From Mermis nigrescens (taxonomy: Eukaryota; Nematoda; Enoplea; Mermithida; Mermithidae), in NCBI GenBank assembly GCA_036768485.1, contig JAVLUZ010000343.1:677001-741000 (forward strand): 64,000 nucleotides of DNA. The letters are read 5' to 3'. The notes below the pieces were generated by a model. That model was given only the letters and a program-made list of their open reading frames with translations, was not told where the DNA came from and made no database searches. Made by a program: the position numbers and the translations under genes. Shown here piece by piece: positions 45,501 to 57,500 of the stretch (position 1 is its first letter; each line of letters begins with the position of its first letter).

Positions 45501-48500
45501 CTACGAGTATTTTTACAAGGGTAGAAATTGAGTGGAATCGAACGTTCAAAATTCAGGGAATTATTTCGAGAAAAGCAAAAGGCTAAAGCAAATCTATGTT
45601 TGGTTATTTAGGCAATGGAATGTGCAATGTAGAATAAGTATGCCAGTACCAGTGACAAACGTAAACGACGCTAAAAATCTATAATGATAGTCGTCAGATC
45701 GCCAGACATACACCGCATGAGAATTCTGGAGGGGGTGAAAATTTGAAGTGTCCATTCTTGGGCTCAAAAACGGCGGATTCGCGTCATACATGTACATAAT
45801 GGGAATTCTGAGGGGAGGTGTCAACCGGCCCAAAAAATTTTTTAAAAGTGCCTTTGTGGGCTATAAACCAAGGGTACACGTCAAAAACACTGTTTTTTGA
45901 CGTTTCAGACAATGAAAGTTCTTTCTAGAACATAAAAACGTAAAAAATTTTGAGTAAATTGAACAAATTATAGTCAAAAAATATATGTAAAGCGCGAAGA
46001 GACGGAAATTTGAGATTTTTGAGCCAAAAACGCTTAAAAGGGCACACTTTTTGCAACTTTTACCAACTTTCACGAAAAATCCACAATTCTACAATTCTGG
46101 CAGGGTCGAAGCAATTTTGCGGGGGGTCATTTACCATTCTGGAGAGGTCAACCACCCAAGAACTCGTCTGATATGCGTCAAAGAAATCATTTTATGGCGT
46201 TTCTGTCGATGCTCTATCTTTCAAGAGCGTAGAAACATAAAAAAATTTAGAAAAAATATCAGGAAAATTTGTTAAAATTGGACAAAATGTAGTAAAAAAA
46301 TCCGATATTTTTGAGCAAACCGACATAGCTACAAACACTAAAAGCAGCACATTTTCAACGAAATTTTCGGAATTTTTCCGAAAAATCGCGAATTCTATGG
46401 GAGCTGGATACTCAGATTACATGGTAGTCGCCAATAGGAAGAAAAATACATGCTTAAAAAATACGACATTTCCAGCGTAAAGTTTTTGATCATTAAAAGT
46501 CACCTGGTAATTTAAAAATCACTACCTTCTTCATGGCTTTTTCTCAGATTTTTCCTTGCACCGTGCAGATATTGTCAAAATTTTTCTTTGCGCAAGGCCA
46601 AAAAAGTTTGCATTGTACAAAAAAGACTACCAACGACTAACACAAAAATTAGTTTCTCAGTTTTTAACCACAAAAAGTGATGGACTAGTGCTGCGCGAAT
46701 CTGAGATAAAAACGATAATCAAACAATCAAAAATCAGTAAAAATTTTAAAAAACGAATGTACGTACGAGTATATATGTAAAACAACACGTATACGGAATA
46801 CAGCCATAAGTGGGCAACTACCAAATTCTGGGGGGTCTGAGTTGTGCTAAACCGGCAAAAATCACAAAAAATGCCATATCGATTTTTGGAGGTCTACCGG
46901 ATTCTGGGGGTACAAACCGCCCCCCAGGCCTACGTGTGAACACAACCATATATGCAGTACAGCATGGGATTCCTGGGGAGTCAGGCTTAAAAATTTTTAA
47001 AAAGTGCATTTTTTGGCTAAAAACGATGGATAAACATTAAAAACAGTTTTTTCACGTTTCGTAAAAAGCTCGCCCATTCTAGAACATAAAAACATATAGA
47101 AAATTTTAAAAAATTTAAAAAATTGAGTACATTGAACAAAATTTAGTCAAAAAAATGTGTATATTGCGCGAAGCGCCGAAAATTTGAGACTTTTGAGCCA
47201 AAAATGAGCTTAAAACGCTTAAAAAGCACACTTAGTAAAAATTTTACGAAAAATCGACTATTCTGGTAGGGGGCGCAGCGAGTTTTTGCGGAGGGTCACT
47301 TGCCATTCTGGAGGGTGTCAACCCCCCACAAAGAACACGTATGACCACAACTAAGATAAGAATAAAATTTCATTGAACTTTCTTAATGATGTTTCCGTGA
47401 AACATCATAGGTAACATGACTTTTTCAAATCAATGTGAGGCAGTCACTGTATTACACATCTGGGGGAGTTTATACGGTTGGCGCGACGATAGTGAAATGA
47501 GTGAGCAAAGATTAAACTATTAATAATAAAATTAAATAATAAAAAAGATATTTTGATTACTGATTATTGCTCCAGCGCAATATATGTAATACTTTTGAGC
47601 ACCAATGGGCGTTGGAGACCCCCAAAATCGAGATACCTACTCCCAGAATTAAAGTTTTGGCATGTCTTTGGGTATTTTGCCGGTTTTACGCCACCCGGAC
47701 CCCACAGAATTCGGCTGCTGTCTGTGTCACTGATGGACGCATAGTTGTTGACGATTATAATTCGCGATTAGAAAACCGCACAAAAGATATATTCTATTAG
47801 TAGGTACTTAGTAGAATACCCATTCCGAAAAGGACGTACTGCTCAAAAACCCGAAAAACTACACCCTCCTCCCGTACATGCACGCGGTCAAAAGTTTTAG
47901 GAGGGGGAGGGGTTAACCGAGTTCCCTTAAAGGAGGGGGGTAAAAGATAAATTTTTACGGCTGATTATGGCGCTAAAATGATGAGTTTATGTTGATTTTT
48001 TAGATATTTTTGTCGTTCCTAACCGCCCCCCGGTCACAACCCGAAAAAATGCTTTAATTCGTTGCATTTTACTCTTCGTGAATATCCGTGATTAAGTTTG
48101 CATGAAAACAAATGATAATAATAACGATGGAATCATACCTGGGCAATGGATTATGGTTCTGAAGGTACCGAAGTTCCTTTCGTTGAGGTTGGTTGGTTAG
48201 TTGGTTGTTTGGTTGGCTAGTTGGTTGGTTGTAGCATTTTCTCACTTTGTTATTTTTGAGTCGAAAATTCTAACCCCCCAATCAAAAACTGTTTTTCTGG
48301 CGCCACCCAGCTGGGGTTCTGAAGGTACCGAAGTGCCTTCTGGCGCCACTCGGTGGCGCGGCATTGCCACCCGTGGATGGATTGACTTGGACTAATAAAT
48401 CTGGACAACATAATGGACAAAAAGTGTCTTGAATGAATGAATGGACATAGTACTACTCGAAAAATACTTCAGATTATACTGCCGGGCATCGTTAGGCGCT

Positions 48501-51500
48501 CTTTCATAATTATAACAATATGTTTTGGTTCGCAAATGGCCTGAGGGGGGTATGCCTTCCAAAACTTCCGGTAGGGGGCAGGCACGTCTCTGGGGAATAA
48601 TGGAGGGGGGGGGGGGTTCGGACCCCCAAAATTCAGGAAAATCGGAAAAATAGGACTTATTGACTGTTATTTTGTGCTATTTTTGACTTTTTTGGCTTAG
48701 TCCCCCAAAATTGGGGTAGGTCCCCCCAAAATAGGACGGCCAGCTACGTGCCTGATGGGGGATACGCCGCTTACCCCTCTTAAGTGTGCATGTGTGCCTC
48801 CTCTAATTTTCGATTAACAGTAGTGAGGCCAGTCTCTACCCTTTCTTAAATTTCAATTGAAAAATAATAATTTTAAATCTCCAAAAATTTATGCTATTAA
48901 ATTTTGAGTCTGGAAAATTTATTAGTTTTCTACGTTAATTAGAAAGTTCAAGAGGAGAAAATTTATGACTTTGTGAACGTTCAATTAAGCAAGTACTGAT
49001 TTCCGATCGACCAACATCGGGCGCGTAGCTGGCCGTCTCATTTTGTGAGGGCCAACACCAATTTTTGGGAGTTCAACGCCCAAAAAGGACAAAAAAAGCA
49101 TAAAATAACGTTTAAAAAGTCCTACCAATTTTTCTGAATTTAGGGGGTCCGAACCACCCTATTCCCCCAGAGATACTTGCCTAACCAACTTAGCTACATA
49201 TGCACAGTAAACTGCATTCAGTACATTGCATATGCGTAACGGGGGGATTGGGGAAGCCCACCCGCCTAAAATCGTTCGTCCCCATTCCCCAAGAGCGAGA
49301 AACTTTTTGACCCTCCCACGCAATTTTTTGAAGAAAATTTTCGTTTTTCGGCCATTTTTAGGTCTTCTTTGCCATTATGGCCAAAAATTAGAGATTTTTT
49401 CATTCCCTCGCCCTAGAAAATGGCCGTGGACCCCTTTCAAGATCTCAAGCCATGTACATACGATGTATTTTATTGAAAAAAAGAAAGACTCACGGACTAA
49501 ATATAACAGAACGGTTGACGTTGATCTGCTGACTCTAAAAAAATTCGGTATTTAAGCCATTCGCTGGATCATAAAAACGTTACCTATCAAAAATTAAATG
49601 ATTGGATATTCTTTTTTGAAGGTACTTAAAAGAACAACTTTTAACTCGAATATGAAATAGTACATTTTATATGAGAAAAACAAGAAAAAAGAAGAAAAAA
49701 ACAAAACAAAAGAAAACAAGACATCATTTTTCATTATCCCATAAGAGAGAATTCTGAGGGTTCTATTAATAAACGTAACAGGGATCAGGGATGTAACAAC
49801 CGGACGTCCCCATCCCACAGAAGTCAGTAAATTTTAGACCCCCATTTTTGGCGAAAACTTGCGTTTTTTGTCCATTTTTTGATACTTTTCGCCATTTTGA
49901 CCAAAAAACGGAGGTCGTTTACCCCCTCTCCTACCCTTGAGAAAAGGAAGAGGACGCTTTTTAAAACTTTTGAGCGAATGCATGTTCGACTCCGCCCCCT
50001 AACCCAGAGTTTCTTCACCCTAGAATTTTTGGTTTTCCAAGAAAAAAACTCGTGGAAAAGTTGCCGTTTTAAGCGTTTTAGCGATTTTTGGCTCAAAAAC
50101 CGTCAAATATGCAGCGCCTGGCACCATTTACTCTTTTTTGACTAGACATATTTTGCTAAACGTGCTCGATGTTTTTATCTTCTAAAAAAGCATCGTCAGA
50201 AATGCCAAAAAATGTATTTTTGGCGCTACCCATACGTGTTAAAGCCCATTCCCCATGCACGTAGCTGGCCGTCCCATTTGGGGGGACCAACACCAATTTT
50301 GGTAGAAAAGCCCAAAAAGGCCAATAATAGCACAAAATAACGTTTAAAAAGTCCTATTTTCCCCGATTTTTCTGAATTTCGGGGGTCCGAACCCCCATAA
50401 TTTCCCAGACATACGTGCCTGACCCCCCCCGAATGACTGTTGAACGCCTGCAAAATTGCTGCGACCACTGTTTTTTTGTACGAGCCTCTTTGTACATGTA
50501 CAAAGATCTCCGGAAAAGTCTTTGTGCGAGCCAAATTTTTTTTGTACATATAACGTATAGATATGCTATTGAATGTACACATTTTTACATACTACTAGAT
50601 TGTTATCCGTGACCCGCACGCTTCGCAAAAGGTGTAACTTTGTCCTAAATTTAGCTGGTTATATTAGTTTGGCCCGAAACGCCAAAATTTTCGTGAGTCT
50701 TAGGTTGAAATTACACATAAACTTCGACTCAGCAAGTTAAAATGACTTATTACACAATTATAAATAATAAACGGTTGCAATGTGCTCACTGAATCTCATA
50801 GTAAACACCAATTTGCTTATGAATTTAACGCAACGCAAGGATAAAAGAGTCAATTTTATCTTCAAACGGCAGAAAGCAGTGCAAAGTTGTTTAATAGTTC
50901 TTTTTTCTGCATAAAATCTTTATAAAACAGTGAAAATAGATGTAAAAGATGCTTCAATCTGTACAAAGATGTTTACAGATAGATTTTGGAGTGTTAAATG
51001 CCCGCGCTTGGAGCTAAATAGAATGTAATTATGATACTCGGCGCGCTGCGCGAAAATTTTCAGAAATTTTGCTAAAAACTACTCCAAAAAACGTTGAAAC
51101 TACTATTACTTTGCCCCAAAAAGTCTTTGTACATTGTACAAAGATGGCTCCGAAAATCTTTGTACGAGCCCCAAAATCTTTGTCTCGTACAAAAGTAAAA
51201 CAGTGGCTGCGACCCCCATAGAATTGTCGATTATTCGAAAAATTGTAAAAAGGGTGCCTTTCTAATCGTTTTGAGCTCATTTTTGGCTCAAAGTCTCAAA
51301 TTTTTCAGCGTTTCGCCCAATATACACATTTTTTAATTTCTTTCAATTTGCTCGTGCTTTTGTGCTTTAAAAAGTACGAGCATTGTCCCAAACTGCCCCC
51401 CGAATTACCATGCTGTACGTGTATGCGCATACACAAAGCTTTTGAGGAAACAAATTAATTTAAAGAATATTGTTCGTTACCCCTGCATTCACTTGCTGCA

Positions 51501-54500
51501 CTTGTCTGTATATCATCCATTTTATGTGACAAATAAAAGTTAGGCAACCACACATAGGCATGAGGGTCTAGAGAAGATCTGTGCCTCAGTCCTTAAGCGA
51601 AATGCGAGATGACCCAAAATAAATTTTTTGTGTATTGTTCTTTCTTCGCGGTTTTTTACGTCAATAAATAGAGCTTGATAAGAAACGTAGAAAATTGTGT
51701 TTTTTGCCATATCAACATTATTTCGACCATCTTTTAACTTTAAAAAATTTTTTAGACCCAATCCCAGACCACGCGTGGGCTAGAGGGGAGGGTTGGGAGG
51801 GCGGGGGTATGAATACCCAGAATGTCAAATAACCCCAGAAACCAAAATATCCCCCGAAAATTTTTTATTTTTTCGCATTTTTTGATGCCAATGGATAGCG
51901 CTCGATGAGGAACGTTGAAAAATGGTGTTTTTTCGCTATACAACCATTTTGAAGACCATTTTTGACCCTCGAAAAAAACTTGCATACCCCCAGAATTTCG
52001 GTGCTGCCCACATATGATCCAGACTCCAGGATTAGGGTTCCACTAAGTATGTATACGTATACAACTATTGATTAGGATTATGTAGGTTCATCAAGCGTCT
52101 CAATCGTTTAAACTGCAGAGGTCAAATACTGTTAGTACTCTTTAAAAAAATCAAAATGCATACTTAAAAATTACGCTTTGTTTAAATTATCTTATATTTT
52201 TAAATTTTTCTAAAATATTTTTCAAAACCAAACTTAAGTGAAAAAACAAAATAAAACTTACCGTAACTATTGGCTTCGTTTTCTTTCGATCTTCCTGGAA
52301 CAAATGAGAATAAATGATCGAGTTAAACTTGAGAAATTCTAACGAGAAGATAAATAAAAAATTCCTGCATTAATTATATGCATTTGTTTATTGTAAAGAA
52401 ACGTAAAAAAATTGCGTCCGCTCCTTTACGTACAGTGTATTGCCACGAATGTTTACGTTTTAATATGCTCCAGAGGATGATAGGGCTTGTTAAAGGCATA
52501 TATGTTTAACACGTCGGTCGTGCGTGGGCGGAAATAGGACCGACGTGTTAAAGATATAACCCTAACAAGCTCTACAAGCTTATTAAAGCGTAAACATTCG
52601 TGGCAGAGTAGCGTATCTATTAATCTAAAGAGACAATAGCAGTTATAAAAATAGTAAAAAGGTATTGAAAAAATTAAAAAATCAAAATCTAGATAATAAG
52701 TCTAATTGACTGATGAGGAAAAATTTGGATACAGCAGTGTGATAAACCGCCTAATGCATTGCATGCATACGATCTTGAAAAATAAGTAGAAAACTACTGA
52801 AAAACTTCAAAAAACAAAGAAATATTTCAAAAAATAAAAAACATTTTTATAATAAGCACAAAAGCATCTATCATAATTAATACTTATTCAACACTGCAAA
52901 TTTCTAATCCGAATGCAAATGCACCAAACGTTCCGTCAAAGTGTAGAAAAATAATGGAGGAACTAAAAACAAGATATGTATGTTCTAGCCAAATAAAAAT
53001 ATATTTTTTATTGTTTTTATCGATAATGCTTTTGCATAGATAATTTTTATTACATATATTTTATTGTAGTTTAAAATAAGCTTAAACTTATTTTAAAATA
53101 GGATCAGAGTCAGGGATAGAAACTCTTTGGTTAAACGGTTATTAATTTAAATGACTAATTTTGGAATTTTGTACTCTAATAAAATTGCTAATCTAGAGAA
53201 TAGCCCGCATCATCCACAAATTTTAGTTTTATCTTTTTAAATTTTGTCCAATTTTTCAAATTTTAATGTTTAATTCATTTTAAATTCACATTTTCACTCC
53301 TGTACGCAATCCACTCAAACTTTTATCTTAAATACGTACGCCCTGCAAGCTCTTTTTACATTTCTACCAATCTAAAATAAAAAATTTGCTCATGCTTAAG
53401 CTTAAAGTACAAATAATTAGTGCTCAGAATGATCATAATCAGATAGAAAAATAAGGAGCCAGAAAATTTCATATTTTTGTGCAGAACGCTTCATCCAGAG
53501 TAAATCGTGAACGCTAATTTTGCCAAAACAACAAAAAAGGGCTAAGCTTTCTATTCTAGAAGTATTTTTTATGTACTAGTGTTCAATCATAAGTTTTTTA
53601 AAAATTTTGAGGGTGGCTCATTTCACCTCGGCAGTGGGGCGACTTGAGCCACATGAATCCTAGTGCACTATATGAGCGTCAAATGGCTAAAATAGCACAT
53701 CAAATGGGGTGAGATGAGCCACCTATGGTGTTTTAAAAAAATTGCATAGCGTTTTTATAAAAAAAGACAAGAAACTGGAATGTAATCAGTCAATGGTAGC
53801 CCTTGGCATGTTGAAAGTTCGATAAAGGTCCCAGATACTCATTCCTTCTTCAGCCAGGCGCACAGCTTCTGCTAACTGTTCCTCTGACCAGTTTTCATAT
53901 CGCCTACTTCCTAATTTACGTTTATAATGGAGCATCTTCTAAAGTAGAACTAATTAAAAAGCATAACAGTAGTGGCTCATTTCACCCCGTTTTTTGCACA
54001 ATGGCTGGGGTGAAATGAGCCATTGGCCTTACTAAATATCAGAAGTGAAAGTAAGGCCTTGAAATACTTTTGTCAGATGCAGAAAAACGTTAGCAATCCA
54101 TTAAAAAAGAATTTTCTTGAAGTATCTGCTCATTGTCTCAGAAAATTCAAAAGTTTAGCACCATACTTTTTTCAGGAAAATTTACATATTCAGGAAAGCA
54201 GTAAATAACAGATGACAGACGAAGCTGCGTGAAAAACTAATGTAATAGCAAGAAAGATGAACAAAAACTATACCAGGAAAGTTTTATTTCAAAAGACAGT
54301 AATAAATAGCACGCGTGCAATGAGCACAAACGAAATCCATGCTGAATGGCTCATGTCACCCCGTGTGACGGTATACAGAAATTAAAATAAAATAATAATA
54401 AGAAACTAAACCGGACAGAAAACTTGAGTCAATTGCTTGAACAGAAAAAGAATAAATAAAATGACAATATCCGAGTTTAGTAACCCTTTTGATATAACAA

Positions 54501-57500
54501 AAAAGCACAAGCGGTCCGACAAATCCACTTTAAGGCATTCTAAAGCTAGTTTTCAAATGCAATCTTTAATGAAACGAAGTATTATTTTTTTAATAAAAAA
54601 CTTTCCTGGGCCCGGTTTCAATATGCTTAGGCTTGAGCCAGGCTTAAAACCTGACTTCAATGTTTAAAAAACATACGTGGCCATATTTGAGCCAGGCTTA
54701 AGCCTGTCTTAAACCTAACTTAAGCCTAACTTTAGCCTGACTTAAGCCAGGCTTAAGCCTAGTTTAAGCCTAGCTTAAGCCTGGCAAGCCAGGCTTAAAC
54801 CTGGCCACGTATGCTTAAACACTGAAGTCAGATTTAAGCCTGGCTTAAGCCTAAAGATATTGAAACCGGGCCCTGTTCATCATTGTTCCCTACGCATTTA
54901 CTCTTTTGGAATCAAAATACGTTCTATAGTTCATAAATGTAACGGCTCGAAATTTTGGATAGAATGTTTCCCGCCATTTTTAAGGATGGGAAGGGGTAAA
55001 TGACCTCCAATTTATAGCCAAAAACGGCCAAAGAATTCAATTTTTTCTTCAAAAATCGGAGGTAAATTTTTCGGTTCTGGAGAAATGGGGGTGCGACCGA
55101 CTTTGGGTAGGGGATCCCCCATGCCCCTCTTACAAGTATGCTATAGTCCAATAAAAGCCATATGAGGGGTTTTAAAAGATAAGCCGGCAAATGTTTTCAA
55201 TTTTTCGTTGCTCGACTTTTTCTTAATAATATCCGGAAAAAATATTGTCATTTTTTTGCTCAATTTTTTTAGAAATTTTTCCGGTATGTAATTATGTAAC
55301 GTTTGCTTTATTTTAAGCTAATTTTAAAAAGGGTCATGATGAATTCAAAATGTATATTAAAAATCATGTAAAAAATGCAAAAAAAGCCATTTGAGAAAAC
55401 TTTTTGCTCACTTTTTTATTTTACATTTTTTCTTTTTTTATTTTTCGAGTCTACTTTTCACATAAGAATTGCAAAATCCATATATACTTCTTTCAGTTCG
55501 CCAATCAAATACTGTTTTCTCATCTCCCTAGCATCAGAGGAATGTCCAACGTCTTCGAATGCTTCTGTTGCATCTTGACCAGCTTGCTCAAGCAAAACCT
55601 CCTCTCCGCCGGGATGCTTAATTACAATTAATAAATTAATTAATATAATAAATTACTAATTAATTACAAATGACTATTAATTAATCAAAATTATCCAATT
55701 AATCAATTATAACTTATTATAATTAATTTCGGATTCTTAATTACAATTAAAAATTGATTATAATTAATGACTAATTAATTATAATCAATTACTAATTGAT
55801 TATATTAAGAAATCAAAATTTACTAATTAGTTCCAAAATGTTTGATTATAATTGATAAATTGATTATAAATAATAAATTTATTATAATGATAACATAAAT
55901 CATTATAATTAATTATGCTCAGTCGTATTTTTAAGGTACTCAAATGTTTTTGCCGTTTTAATTTAAAAATATATGTAGTCTTTATAATGAAGTAAAAGTG
56001 ACCGGCAAATTTCGCCCCAAAATTTTGGGTGACTGCACGTACGTACGTTACGCAACTACGAAAATATACGTAACAGCCCAGAATTTTGAGCGCGGAGGTG
56101 GCCGGCCAATTATAGAAACGGGGTAAAGGACTTGCAATTTTTGGCCAAAAATGAGAAAAAAAGTGCTAAAGATTACCAAAAAAATCCCGAAAAAAGGGGT
56201 CTCACAGATTTTTTTGACTTTGGGGGATACGTGGACAACCGACTTTGTCTGGGAGACGAAAACATATACATGTATACATATAACGGCCCAAAATTTGGTC
56301 ATTTTAGGGAGGTGGGTAAAATGACCTCAAGTTTTCGTCAAAAACGGTCAAAAAACACCCCAAAAACGGTTAAAATTAACCGGGGTTCCAAAACTTTCTG
56401 ACTTACGCGGGATAGGGGGACATCAAACACTGAGTGGAGATCCCCATACCCCTGTTATACATGCATTTATGTTTCCATGAAGATTTATTGATATAGAAAT
56501 TATCATTAAGTCGATCACTAAGAACAGCTCATCCATTAAACATTATTCTCACTTTTGTTGTCTCCTCATTGAATGCGTAAAAATTCGTTTTTTCATTACA
56601 TTCTGATGCCAATGGATATAGTTCGATGAGAAACGCCGAAATATTTTATATTTTGCCCCTACCATCAATTTTCGGCATTTTTCACCTCTAAAAGTGTTTG
56701 GACCAAAAGTTTTCAACGGGACTCTTGACCTCCTCAGACTGGCTGATGGCTGCGGCCCCCCAAAATTGTCGATTTTTCGTAAAAATTGTAAAGTGTGCCT
56801 TTTTAAAACGCTTTTAACTCGTTCCTGGCTCAAAAGTAGTATGGTGTAGTAGCGATTTTAGTGTGGCCAAAACTGTGTTGTTCGACCTTTGATAGTGTAT
56901 TTTAGCTAATTCCTGGGCTTTTGAGGGCAAAAGTAACTAATAATCGTCTCGAAACGGCGCGAAGCGCCGAAAAATTTGACATTTTTACTTTTGAGAATGC
57001 AATTTCTGCCATTATAAAGATATATAGAACACACAATTACTCATTTCAGCGCGAAGCGCCGAAATTTTCTCGAATTTCAGACCTTTTTTGCAATTTTTGT
57101 CTCCCCAAAATCTTTGTAAATGTATGTACAAAGAAGGTCCCCAAAATTCTTTGTACATCGGGAAAAATCTTTGCTGAATACACAAAAACACTGGTTGGGT
57201 CATTGAAAATTTTACCATTTCATTCAAAGTCTTAAATTCGTGTTATTTCCGTTATTATTTCCCAGAGGTACATGCCTGTATGTTAGGTCCGCCCCCTCCT
57301 CTGTTGGCCGGATCCTGCATACGGAGACTTGACTACTATATGTATATAGGTGCCCAACTTTGGCATTACTTCTTCGAGGAATTTAGTGACGTCGTAGATC
57401 TTGTCGTCCATTATTATCCACGTCGACTGCGAATTATTGTGCTCCTTGACATCTTCCCGGGAAAAGAGAGCGCATGACTTGCCCTCACATCCATTCTGCT

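Noticed and set aside
57283..57369. C-terminal extension of the first cytochrome b5 frame
   Set aside because: It is intron read-through after the donor GAA-gtaatg. The haem-binding H-P-G-G continues in the next exon.
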